Source: Negadavirga shengliensis
GTDB lineage: Bacteria > Bacteroidota > Bacteroidia > Cytophagales > Cyclobacteriaceae
Length of the DNA stretch: 64,000 nt
Reading direction: 5' to 3'
Assembly (NCBI RefSeq): GCF_042652345.1
Contig: NZ_JBHSJJ010000003.1
Location: forward strand, 496,001 to 560,000
Below, piece after piece: positions 34,337 through 43,043 of this stretch. Numbering within the stretch: position 1 is the first letter of the stretch; every line of letters begins with the position of its first letter. The position numbers and the translations under genes are program-made. Under the pieces are notes generated by a model, which was not told where the DNA came from, made no database searches, and saw nothing but the letters and a program-made list of their open reading frames with translations.

Positions 34337-34555
34337 AGAGCTGCTTTCAGAACACCTCATTGGATTGCTGCAGGTCAACATCATTCAGAGAAACTGAATT
34401 TTTGTTTCCCCTCGGGAATGACCCCGAATACCCCTCCTATCAACGATGTCCAGTTTAGGAACGTATCTCTAATGGGGGAATGGGTTAGCATGGATTTTGA
34501 TTTCAAGAGCAGCCGGGAAATGGAAACAAAATCGAAAACGGAAGAGGCATCTTAA
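34337..34555 (+). pseudogene. Possible remnant reading frame
   Basis: The gap 34210-34561 has one open frame of about 72 codons ending TAA at 34553-34555. Its last 45 codons start at ATG 34418 and read like ordinary protein (NDVQFRNVSLMGEWVSMDFD). It may be the 3' end of a gene lost in rearrangement, or chance. No family recognised. Confidence 0.2.
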
Positions 34556-34561
34556 AAGAAA

Positions 34562-34665
34562 GATGAAATCGAGTATGACGCAAACGTCACAGAGGGATGA
34601 CTATAAGACATGCGAGATTCCATGTGGCCATTAAGAAACAATTATGAACACATGAAACACATCAA
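34562..34665. repeat. Dispersed palindrome-rich element, short copy
   Basis: It shares GATGAAATCGAG, TATGACG...GTCACAG, CATGCGAGATTCCATGT and AACACATGAAACACA with the element at 20690-20890, but lacks the inner hairpins. Its end supplies the ATG chosen as the start of the ABC exporter at 34652. Confidence 0.65.
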
Positions 34666-36454
34666 GAAACTTATCGCCAGAAATTTCACCAGCTTTGCCT
34701 ATTTCTACCGCTACCTGAGGTACAGGATCTTTATTGCGGTATTTTTAAGCATCGCCGTAGGGATGCTGGATGGTTTCGGCCTGTCCATGTTTTTGCCATT
34801 GTTGCAAATGGTGAACGACGCCGATGCGGTGGATGCCGAGAGTTTGGGCAACCTTTCTTTTTTGGTGGAAGGGATGGAGCATATAGGGATTTCACTGACC
34901 CTTTTTTCCGTTTTGACAGTGATGACCCTCTTCTTCGTGTTTAAGGGGATCGCGCAGTTCAGCAGCAAGTCCTACAGGATCATATTACAACAAAGGTTTA
35001 TCAGGAACATGCGCCTGCAGTTGCTGGACCGGTTGAATAAAATAGGATTCAAGGATTTCGTGACTTCGGACGTAGGCAGGATCCAGAATACCATGACAGG
35101 GGAAGTGGAGAAAGTATCAGGCGCCTATGTGTATTACTTTCAGGCCTTTGAACAGTTTATTTTGGTGATGGTGTATATGGGATTCGCCTTTTTTGTGGAC
35201 CTGAAGTTTGCCCTATTGGTAAGCATTGGTGGAGGCTTGACGAATTTTTTATACAAAAAGATCTATGAAAACACCAAAGGTGCATCACGCAAGCTCACCA
35301 AAGATTCCAACACCTATCAGGGTCAGGTGATCCAGCATGTGGCCAATTTTAAATACCTAAAAGCCACGGGCCTGACCGCGCTTTTTGCTAAAAAACTAAA
35401 AACTACCATAAAATTTATTGAAGCCAGCAGAAAGAAAATCGGGATTTATGGGGCCATTTTGGATTCCACCCGTGAACCCATTCTGATTGTGGTGGTATCC
35501 GCGGTGATCATTATCCAGACCAACGTGCTTGGGGGTGGGTTGGGGCCCATATTGATCAGTTTGCTCTTTTTTTACAGGGCATTGGGTTCCCTGATGAATA
35601 TGCAGAATGCCTGGAACCGTTTTCTGGCCCGGTCCGGTTCCTTGGAAAACGTGCTTGATTTTCAAAATGACCTGGAGCGTAAGGTTTTCAGGGACGGTGA
35701 GATAAGACTGGAAAGGTTCCGGGAATCCATCAGCCTGAAAGATGTTTCGTTTGGCTTCGGTTCCGTCCGGATACTGAAAAATATCAATCTGGAAATTCCC
35801 AAAAATGCTTCCATTGCGTTTGTAGGCGAAAGCGGCAGCGGTAAAACAACCCTTGTCAATCTGATTACAGGCCTGTTGCAGGCAGAAGAAGGAGAAACCG
35901 CGATTGATGGTATTCCTTATCATCAACTTCAACTGACAAGCCTGCAGCAGCGAATTGGCTATATCACCCAAGAACCGGTGATTTTCAATGATACGGTTTT
36001 TAACAACATTACTTTTTGGTCAGAAAGGACCGCAGAGAATATGGAACGCTTTAAAGCCGCGTTGGAGAAAGCCTCATTGTTGGAATTTGTTGAGGGATTA
36101 GTAGCGAAGGAAGAAACCGAACTAGGCCATAACGGAATTAATTTAAGCGGAGGGCAGAAACAACGGATTTCTATTGCACGGGAGCTTTTTAAGGAGGTGG
36201 ATATTTTGATTATGGACGAAGCCACTTCGGCTTTGGATTCTGAAACTGAGAAAAGCATACAGCAGAATATTGATGATCTACATGGGCAGTACACTTTACT
36301 TATTGTGGCTCATAGGTTGTCTACCATTAGGAACGTTGACCGGATTGTTTTGATGAGTAAGGGTAAGATTGAAGAGGAGGGAAATTTTGAGCAGCTGTCC
36401 CAGAGAATCCCAAAATTCAAGAGGATGGTTGATTTACAAAAAATATCCTTATAA
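34652..36454 (+). CDS. ABC exporter, fused permease-ATPase (MsbA-like)
   Basis: The start is placed at ATG 34652 (600 residues), because the upstream 42 bp belong to a dispersed repeat. Six membrane helices lie in the first 320 residues. The ATPase has Walker A GESGSGKTT (about 391-399), signature LSGGQKQRISIARE, Walker B ILIMDEATSALD and the switch His in VAHRLST. It exports lipid-linked sugars or another hydrophobic substrate. It shares the bracketed segment with the sulfotransferases and is separate from the Wzx route that follows. Confidence 0.9.
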   Translation: MKHIKKLIARNFTSFAYFYRYLRYRIFIAVFLSIAVGMLDGFGLSMFLPLLQMVNDADAVDAESLGNLSFLVEGMEHIGISLTLFSVLTVMTLFFVFKGIAQFSSKSYRIILQQRFIRNMRLQLLDRLNKIGFKDFVTSDVGRIQNTMTGEVEKVSGAYVYYFQAFEQFILVMVYMGFAFFVDLKFALLVSIGGGLTNFLYKKIYENTKGASRKLTKDSNTYQGQVIQHVANFKYLKATGLTALFAKKLKTTIKFIEASRKKIGIYGAILDSTREPILIVVVSAVIIIQTNVLGGGLGPILISLLFFYRALGSLMNMQNAWNRFLARSGSLENVLDFQNDLERKVFRDGEIRLERFRESISLKDVSFGFGSVRILKNINLEIPKNASIAFVGESGSGKTTLVNLITGLLQAEEGETAIDGIPYHQLQLTSLQQRIGYITQEPVIFNDTVFNNITFWSERTAENMERFKAALEKASLLEFVEGLVAKEETELGHNGINLSGGQKQRISIARELFKEVDILIMDEATSALDSETEKSIQQNIDDLHGQYTLLIVAHRLSTIRNVDRIVLMSKGKIEEEGNFEQLSQRIPKFKRMVDLQKISL

Positions 36455-36485
36455 CAAATTCAATTTTAATTATTTAGAATAATAC

Positions 36486-36742
36486 ATGAAAAAACCGAAC
36501 ATTTTTATAGTAGGATTTCAAAAATGTGGAAGTTCGACATTGTCCGATTTAATGTCACAACATCCTGAAATCGTAGGTAGCAAACCTAAAGAGACATTCA
36601 GTTTATCTGACAGCAATTATGAACATTATGATTTTAACAAATCAGTTGTTAACCCCGAATTCAAATGGGAGAATTATTTCCCTGGATGTTCCGGTCAAAA
36701 ATACTTATTGGAAGCGTCCGTGTCCAATTTTTATCAAGCCAC
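36486..36742 (+). pseudogene. Truncated sulfotransferase
   Basis: About 86 N-terminal residues of a sulfotransferase are present, with the PAPS loop FIVGFQKCGSSTLSDLM and a KPKETFSLSD segment. At CACCTACTATGGA (36740-36752) the sequence switches to a copy of the cysQ 3' end in another frame, so the reading frame runs on into unrelated codons and stops at 36839. The 3'-phosphate-binding half is missing, so the product should be inactive. Confidence 0.85.
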
Positions 36743-37026
36743 CTACTATGGAATGGGACACTGCCGCGGCGCAGGCGGTGCTGGAAGCCGCCGGCAGCCA
36801 GGTACTGAAATACCCGGAAAACAAACCGATGGATTATAACCGCGAAGACATACTGAACGGCTGGTTTGTGGCGAAGGCAGGGTGATTCAAAAAGCTTAAA
36901 CCTACCACTGACGTAGGAATACGATATCTGTCCGGAGATCGCTTCGTCGCGGACAGCGATACAGTAAAAAAGGACTATAAATTACCGCTCCTCGTGATTG
37001 ACGGGGTTTCCCTTGTCTGGAATTAT
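36740..37026. repeat. Direct repeat copy 2: cysQ 3' fragment plus REP-like tail
   Basis: The first 146 bp (to the TGA at 36883-36885) encode the last 48 residues of CysQ, from the WDTAAAQAVLEAAG motif on, without a start. The rest is the same REP-like tail as after cysQ. The junction with the sulfotransferase is at a 13-bp sequence shared with cysQ (33144-33156). Confidence 0.9.
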
Positions 37027-37047
37027 TGGTGATTAGGAACCGCATAC

Positions 37048-38496
37048 ATGTCGAAAATTAAACAACAGGCTATTTCCGGAATTCTTTGGAATGGCTTGCG
37101 CCTTATCATTAACGTAGGCTCATCTTTTGTAATTAAGTTGGTCCTTGCCCGGGTACTCTTCCCTGAAGAGTTTGGTGTGGTGGGGATGGCTGTGGTGTTC
37201 ACCGGATTTGTCCAGGTGCTTAATGATTTGGGTATTGGATCAGCCTTGATTCAGAAAAAAGAGGAAAAGCTAAGGTCGGCCCATTTCCATACTGCTTTTT
37301 GGTTTGGGGTGGGGTGGGCGCTCTTTATGTATTTGGTGGTCAGTGTGGTGGTAGCTCCGTTTGCGGCAGTCTTTTATGGGGAACCGATTTTGAAAAGCCT
37401 CATCCCTGTATTGGGGCTCGGCATTTTATCCAGCCCGGTTAATTTGGTTCACAAGGCGCAGCTGACCAAGAGCATGAATTTTAAGAAGATAGCCATCATT
37501 GACAATACGTCCAATCTCTCTGCAGGGGTGTTGTCGCTGATTCTTGCTTTTGCGGGTGCAGGCGTATGGTCCCTGGCGTTTAATGCAGTGGCCTCCATAG
37601 TAATTGCCATGCCTCAGTACTTTCTTGCCACCGGATGGCGCCCGAAGTGTGTTGTTGAAAAGGCCGCTTTCAAGGATGTGTTTGGGTTTGGCATCTATAC
37701 CACTGGCACCAATATCACCAATTATTTGATTGGCAATGTGGATTATTTATTGATCGGGAAATTGCTAAGTGCCCATGCCCTGGGGGCCTACACCTTTGCC
37801 TTTATTTTAACAAATACGTTTCGGGGCAAGCTCATGGCTGTAATAAACACCGTTTTATATCCTTTATATAGTAGGATACAGGACAATCCCGCAGCCTTAA
37901 AAAAATATTACCTCAAGACGGTGGAATATAACAGCATCGCTATCTTTCCCATAATGGTGTTTTTGATTGCCTTTGCGGATTCCATCATTCTGCCAGTCTT
38001 TGGATCCAAATGGGTGGATGCAATGAACCCGTTAAAGATACTTTCATTGTCGGTAATGGTGCACATGATGGTAAATAGCAATACCGCGCTGATCAGGGGC
38101 ATGGGAAGGCCAGGCCTGGAAATGAAGTTACAATTGGTCAAGGCTGTTATTTTCTTGCCACTATTGTATTTGGGAATAAGCTACTTTGGCATAACGGGAG
38201 CTGCCTTTGCCATTTTGTTGAATAAGGTTATTGCTGTAGGAATAGCGCAGTACACTTTTAAATACTTGCTCTCCTTAAAGGTAAGTACCGGGGAATTTTT
38301 CGATGCCGTCAAATACCCGTGGCTGGCCTCTATTGTCGCTTATGCCGTGGTTAATGTGATGGTAACCTATGCTTCCATGCATTATGCCATTGCGGCCTTT
38401 TTGCTGTTTGGCACTTATGGAGCTGTCATCTATATGTTTTTAGGAGGAGAGTTGAAAGCGCAACTGAAAGAGGTAAGGGAATTAAAAAAGATGTAG
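37048..38496 (+). CDS. Wzx/WzxC-type polysaccharide flippase
   Basis: This 482-residue MOP-family membrane protein has about 12-14 helices. It opens with KIKQQAISGILWNGLRLIIN and FPEEFGVVGMAVVFTGF, the typical start of WzxC/RfbX-like flippases. It would move undecaprenyl-linked repeat units to the periplasm for polymerisation by the EpsG-like protein encoded at 43044. Confidence 0.9.
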   Translation: MSKIKQQAISGILWNGLRLIINVGSSFVIKLVLARVLFPEEFGVVGMAVVFTGFVQVLNDLGIGSALIQKKEEKLRSAHFHTAFWFGVGWALFMYLVVSVVVAPFAAVFYGEPILKSLIPVLGLGILSSPVNLVHKAQLTKSMNFKKIAIIDNTSNLSAGVLSLILAFAGAGVWSLAFNAVASIVIAMPQYFLATGWRPKCVVEKAAFKDVFGFGIYTTGTNITNYLIGNVDYLLIGKLLSAHALGAYTFAFILTNTFRGKLMAVINTVLYPLYSRIQDNPAALKKYYLKTVEYNSIAIFPIMVFLIAFADSIILPVFGSKWVDAMNPLKILSLSVMVHMMVNSNTALIRGMGRPGLEMKLQLVKAVIFLPLLYLGISYFGITGAAFAILLNKVIAVGIAQYTFKYLLSLKVSTGEFFDAVKYPWLASIVAYAVVNVMVTYASMHYAIAAFLLFGTYGAVIYMFLGGELKAQLKEVRELKKM

Positions 38497-38510
38497 ACAT
38501 CTATAAATTT

Positions 38511-39572
38511 ATGTTAAACGCACTGAGAAATAAATTAGCCAAATTCAAAAAATCATTCTTGGAAGCGAAAATCCCACAATTTTGTCACCGCTCGGGATTT
38601 TTATCCTCAATATACTATTTGTTACTTAACCCATCGTTTAGAAGAGAAAATAAAGCAGTGCTTGCCGGTAAAGTAAAGCACATCAAAGAGGCTGTTAATT
38701 TAAAGTCAAATTACTTCCTGTTAGTGCGGAATATCCACCGGTTGGAGAAGGGGCTTCTAATGCGTCCGCGAAAGGAGGTCTTTGCCACTGCCTTTATTGC
38801 CGAAACGGTGGATTCCTATATCGGGGTGATTAAAAAGAGGGATACCAAAGAGAACTTGCAGATAAAGTGGTTCACGGACGTGCTTGCTGAATACTTTCAC
38901 GTTTGTAAGCCCCATCCTATTATAAATGTGCAGAAAGAAAGGTTTTTAAAGGTGAATCCGGATTTTTCGATTGCTGATAACGGGAGGGAAGAGGAAGTTT
39001 CGATCCCATATTTTCGGAATAAGGCTTCATTCTCTGACATTTCCTATGAGGAATTTTATAAACTGACTAAGCAAAGACGTTCAGTGCGGTGGTTTTTAGA
39101 TAGGTCTGTGGACAGGGAACTAATAGACAAGGCAATATTGGCAGCCATCCAAGCTCCTAGTGCATGTAATAGGCAACCGTTTGAATACCATATCATCGAT
39201 GATAAAGAACTGCTAAAAACGGCTGTGGCGCTTCCCATGGGGACAACAGGTTATGCGCACTCCATCCAAGCCTTTGTGGTAGCTGTGGGCAACCTGGATG
39301 CCTATTTCGATGAGCGGGACCGGCATTTGATTTATATTGATGCTTCCCTGGCCAATATGTCACTGATGCTGGCATTGGAAACCCTTGGGTTGGCGAGTTG
39401 TCCTATCAATTGGCCGGATATAGAGGACAGGGAGCAAAAAATGGCTGAGTTTTTAAAATTAAAGCCCTACCAAAGACCTATAATGTGTATAGGAATAGGG
39501 TATCCGGATCCTGACGGAATGGTGGCTTATTCGGAAAAGCGGCCTTTGGAAGTAATAAGGAAATATAAATAG
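38511..39572 (+). CDS. Nitroreductase-family flavoprotein with N-terminal extension
   Basis: Residues about 180-353 form an FMN-dependent nitroreductase domain: RRSVRWFLDRSVDRELID, APSACNRQPFEYHII and the C-terminal GLASCPINWP and IGIGYPDPDG. The first 180 residues are an extension with no family I recognise. Nitroreductase-like genes beside polysaccharide pyruvyl transferases recur in Bacteroidota capsule loci (from memory), and the next gene here is one. The substrate is unknown. Confidence 0.75.
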   Translation: MLNALRNKLAKFKKSFLEAKIPQFCHRSGFLSSIYYLLLNPSFRRENKAVLAGKVKHIKEAVNLKSNYFLLVRNIHRLEKGLLMRPRKEVFATAFIAETVDSYIGVIKKRDTKENLQIKWFTDVLAEYFHVCKPHPIINVQKERFLKVNPDFSIADNGREEEVSIPYFRNKASFSDISYEEFYKLTKQRRSVRWFLDRSVDRELIDKAILAAIQAPSACNRQPFEYHIIDDKELLKTAVALPMGTTGYAHSIQAFVVAVGNLDAYFDERDRHLIYIDASLANMSLMLALETLGLASCPINWPDIEDREQKMAEFLKLKPYQRPIMCIGIGYPDPDGMVAYSEKRPLEVIRKYK

Positions 39573-39588
39573 TAAAACTTCAAAAAAG

Positions 39589-40719
39589 ATGATGATAGAA
39601 ATCAAAGGTGTGGGAACAAAGAATAAGGGAGCCCATTTGTTGTTGCTGGCCATTCTGCACGAGTTTGCCAAACGGGGGATGAAGGCGGATTTTTGTGCGG
39701 CCCCAGGTTTTGGTATGAATGCTATTGCCGCCAGTCAGCATGGAATGCAGTTAAAAGCTGGTTTAAAATCAAAAAAAAATTCTTGGAAAAGCATATTGCA
39801 GTTGCTTACAAAAAAAAGGCGTGGAAATCAGGGATCAATCAAAGATCATGAGATTGACTTGGTACTGGATGCTTCAGGCTTTGCGTATGGGGATTTTTGG
39901 GGACACATGAAGCCACTCCAAAGGATGGATAATGTGATCAACGGAAAAGTCAGGCCAGACGTGAAAACCATCCTCCTGCCCCAAGCCTTGGGACCCTTTA
40001 ATGATGCCTACGTCAGAAGCGCCTTCCAAAAAGTGGTAAATAAGGTGGACCTGATATTCGCCCGGGACGAGCAATCTCTGGACCACTTAACCAACCATTT
40101 TGAGGATAAATCCAAGTTTCTACTGGGACCGGATTTCACTAATCTCCTAGAAGTGGAAGGGAAAGAGGAGTATCCCGAAGGAAATATCGCCATCATCCCG
40201 AACTATAAAATGAATGGGGAAGGGTATGAGAATTATTTGGGATTCTTAAAAAATTCGATTGCATATTTAATTAAGAAAAAGAAAAAACGTCCCTATTTTC
40301 TAATCCACGAGGGTGTGCAAGACCGTGCTATTGCGGTAAAATTAAATCAAGATTTGCAAATCAATCTTCCCATTATTATGGAAGAGAATCCTTTGGATAT
40401 AAAGCGGCGGATAAAATCTTGCGAGTTGGTGATTGTTTCCCGCTTTCATGGCCTGGTCAGCGCATTGTGTCAGGGCATCCCTGTGGTTTCCACCTCCTGG
40501 AGCCATAAGTACCGAATGCTTTTAAAGGATTATAAGCAGGAGGAATCGCTCTTCGACATCAATAATTACAAGATGGGTGACTTGGAGAAACTCATTGAGG
40601 CTAGGTTAGGAGTATCAAAGGCTGAATATTACCATCAACAAAAGGACATTATATTGACACAAAAGGAAAGGGCCACCTTAATGTGGGATAAGGTGTTTGA
40701 ATTGATTCATGCAAAATGA
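39589..40719 (+). CDS. Polysaccharide pyruvyl transferase family protein
   Basis: This 376-residue protein has a GT-B-like fold with KNKGAHLLLLAILHEF at the N-terminus and the family motif SRFHGLVSALCQGIPVV near the C-terminus. The family adds pyruvate ketals to sugars, using phosphoenolpyruvate, or carries out related transfers. It starts 16 bp after the nitroreductase stop. Confidence 0.85.
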   Translation: MMIEIKGVGTKNKGAHLLLLAILHEFAKRGMKADFCAAPGFGMNAIAASQHGMQLKAGLKSKKNSWKSILQLLTKKRRGNQGSIKDHEIDLVLDASGFAYGDFWGHMKPLQRMDNVINGKVRPDVKTILLPQALGPFNDAYVRSAFQKVVNKVDLIFARDEQSLDHLTNHFEDKSKFLLGPDFTNLLEVEGKEEYPEGNIAIIPNYKMNGEGYENYLGFLKNSIAYLIKKKKKRPYFLIHEGVQDRAIAVKLNQDLQINLPIIMEENPLDIKRRIKSCELVIVSRFHGLVSALCQGIPVVSTSWSHKYRMLLKDYKQEESLFDINNYKMGDLEKLIEARLGVSKAEYYHQQKDIILTQKERATLMWDKVFELIHAK

Positions 40720-40731
40720 CCCCCTGTATTG

Positions 40732-41913
40732 ATGCCTCTTAGCGTTTTAAATTTCGCCAGCTTCATCCCTGTTTCCGGTTTACCCCAGGAAAATGATATC
40801 TCCATCAAGATCTATGCGGATTTAAAAAGCCGATATGGTGTGGAAAGTGAATTTTATAAACCCGTTCCACATATCCCCAGCTGGATGGGAAAGCTTACTC
40901 CCGAACTCAAGAAAAGGCAAAGAATATTTTCCTCCAATACCTATAGGGACGTAAAATATGGCATAAAGGTAAACTTCCCCAGGTTCAATATGCCTTTTCA
41001 AAACAAATTGTCCATACAAAGCCATAAGTTGGCTAAACTCGATTATCTTTTATACGGCAGGCAAATAGAAAAAAGTATGGAGGGAAATGTGCCAGATCTG
41101 TTACATGGTCATGCCCTGTTTCCGGATGGATATATAGTTTACAGGCTGTCCAAGAAGTTTGATATCCCTTACATACTGACAGTGAGGGGGGGGTATACCG
41201 ACAGGTATATCACGCCAACAGGTAAAACGGTAATGGCCAGTGCCTCCTATATTACCACGCCCAGCTATAGGCTCTATGATGCCTTGTCATCCCATTATTC
41301 CCATAAATTAAACCTACTGCCTCATGGGTTGGATGATGAATGGTTTGAGTCGCTTCCCAAGAAAATGGAACAGGGGAAACTCCGGTTGGTGACTGTTTCC
41401 AGGTTGTTGGCCATGAAAAACATCCAGACCGTCATACAAGCTCTTCCGGTCCTCAGGGCCAAGGGTTATGATGTCATTTATCACATCATTGGAGACGGGG
41501 ATTATGAACGGGGATTAAAACAATTGGCGGCGGACCTGGGAGTTCAGGATGCTGTGTTGTTCCATGGGTTCAGGGATGCCAGTTATATCAGGCAGATCTA
41601 TAAAGAAACCGATGTTTTTGTGATGTTGTCTTATCCTGAGACTTTTGGGAGGGTATATTTTGAAGCCGCCGCACAGGGGTTGTATGTGATAGGCGTGAAA
41701 GATACCGGGGCGCATGGCTATCTGACAGATGAAGAAGGGAATTTTATCAATATTGATAAAAATCAATTAGTGAGTGTATTGACTGATTTGACCCCGGAAA
41801 TCTTCGCCCTTAAAACAAAAAAATCCAAAGAGAAAATGCTTCGGTTTAAAAATGATTTTATCATTGAAAAATATTATAGGATCATTCAAAACATAAAATC
41901 CGCATCCATTTGA
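40732..41913 (+). CDS. Glycosyltransferase family 4
   Basis: ATG 40732 is preferred to the TTG 40729 directly before it. The 393-residue GT-B protein has the C-terminal donor site with RLVTVSRLLAMKN and the E-x7-E motif in YPETFGRVYFEAAAQG. It adds one sugar to the lipid-linked repeat unit. No membrane helix is seen. Confidence 0.88.
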   Translation: MPLSVLNFASFIPVSGLPQENDISIKIYADLKSRYGVESEFYKPVPHIPSWMGKLTPELKKRQRIFSSNTYRDVKYGIKVNFPRFNMPFQNKLSIQSHKLAKLDYLLYGRQIEKSMEGNVPDLLHGHALFPDGYIVYRLSKKFDIPYILTVRGGYTDRYITPTGKTVMASASYITTPSYRLYDALSSHYSHKLNLLPHGLDDEWFESLPKKMEQGKLRLVTVSRLLAMKNIQTVIQALPVLRAKGYDVIYHIIGDGDYERGLKQLAADLGVQDAVLFHGFRDASYIRQIYKETDVFVMLSYPETFGRVYFEAAAQGLYVIGVKDTGAHGYLTDEEGNFINIDKNQLVSVLTDLTPEIFALKTKKSKEKMLRFKNDFIIEKYYRIIQNIKSASI

Positions 41914-41924
41914 TTTCCCGGCTT

Positions 41925-43040
41925 ATGGAGAAAAAAAAAATTTTAATCGTATCCCGGTCGTTTTATCCGATGAATTCTCCCCGGGCGCTGCGCACGACAG
42001 AACTCGCCAAGGAATTTGCCAGACAAGGGCACCAGGTTACCGTACTTGTCCCTAAGGTAGAGGAACATTTTGAATTTGAAAAAGAATATAACCTTCAAAT
42101 AAAAGATCTTGGCCATGTCAGATGGAGTGGAGTGACTTTAAAAGGGAAAGGAATTGGTCTATTGACAAGAAGGTTTATCAGACGATTTTCAAAATTACTG
42201 TTCGAATTTCCCGATATTCAGTTGTTCGGATTGGTGACAAGGGCGTTAAAAAAAGAATCGGAATATGATATGCTGGTGTCTGTTGCGGTACCTTACCCCA
42301 TCCACTGGGGGGTGGCGGCAAGCAGGAATAAATATCATCCGATAGCCAAAACCTGGGTAGCCGACTGTGGAGATCCGTACATGGGGCATAAAAATGATAC
42401 TTTCAGACGACCATTTTACTTTAAATGGGTAGAGAAATGGTTTTGTCGAAAAGCAGATTTTATTTCTGTGCCTTTTCCAGGAGCTAAGGAGGCTTATTAT
42501 CCTGAGTTCAGAGAGAAAATAAGAGTGATCCCACAAGGGTTCTCATTTCCTGAGATAGTTAAAAATGTCGATAAAAAAAAATCCAGAGAATGCGTAGCAT
42601 TTGCATATTCTGGAAATATTGGCAGTTATAAACATTATGCGATCCCATTTTTGCAGGAACTAGAAAATGTAAATGCTGCATTTGAATTCTATATTTATAC
42701 CAGAGAATTTGATTTTTGGCAACGCCATTGCTCGCCAAAGCTTCAGGAAAAATGTATCATTAGGAGTTATTTAGAAAGGGGAAAATTGCTGCATGTACTT
42801 TCTGAAATGGATTTCCTTCTACATTTTCCTTATGAATTGGATGTTCAAAAATCGTTAAAGTTAATAGACTATCAATATCTTAATATCCCTATCCTCAGTT
42901 ATCGGAACACAGAAGCCGACAAAATTAAATTAAATGAATATTTGAATTGGAATTTTGATCGGCGAGGTTTGCGGGAGGATATCAGTCAATACAAGATCGA
43001 AAACGTGACGAAGCAGTTTTTAAATCTGACCCTTCATTAG
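41925..43040 (+). CDS. Divergent GT-B glycosyltransferase
   Basis: ATG 41925 is preferred over TTG 41910, which overlaps the previous stop. The 371-residue protein has a GT4-type N-terminus (ILIVSRSFYPMNSPRALRTT, ELAKEFARQGHQVTVLV) and YSGNIGSYKHY in the donor half, but no clean E-x7-E motif. Codon use is more AT-rich than in its neighbours, as in the next gene, suggesting a separate origin. Confidence 0.75.
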   Translation: MEKKKILIVSRSFYPMNSPRALRTTELAKEFARQGHQVTVLVPKVEEHFEFEKEYNLQIKDLGHVRWSGVTLKGKGIGLLTRRFIRRFSKLLFEFPDIQLFGLVTRALKKESEYDMLVSVAVPYPIHWGVAASRNKYHPIAKTWVADCGDPYMGHKNDTFRRPFYFKWVEKWFCRKADFISVPFPGAKEAYYPEFREKIRVIPQGFSFPEIVKNVDKKKSRECVAFAYSGNIGSYKHYAIPFLQELENVNAAFEFYIYTREFDFWQRHCSPKLQEKCIIRSYLERGKLLHVLSEMDFLLHFPYELDVQKSLKLIDYQYLNIPILSYRNTEADKIKLNEYLNWNFDRRGLREDISQYKIENVTKQFLNLTLH

Positions 43041-43043
43041 ACG

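Noticed and set aside
36619..36885. Frame ending with the CysQ C-terminus as a gene
   Set aside because: The first half is the sulfotransferase remnant in a wrong frame and the second a cysQ 3' fragment. No start codon fits a real protein.
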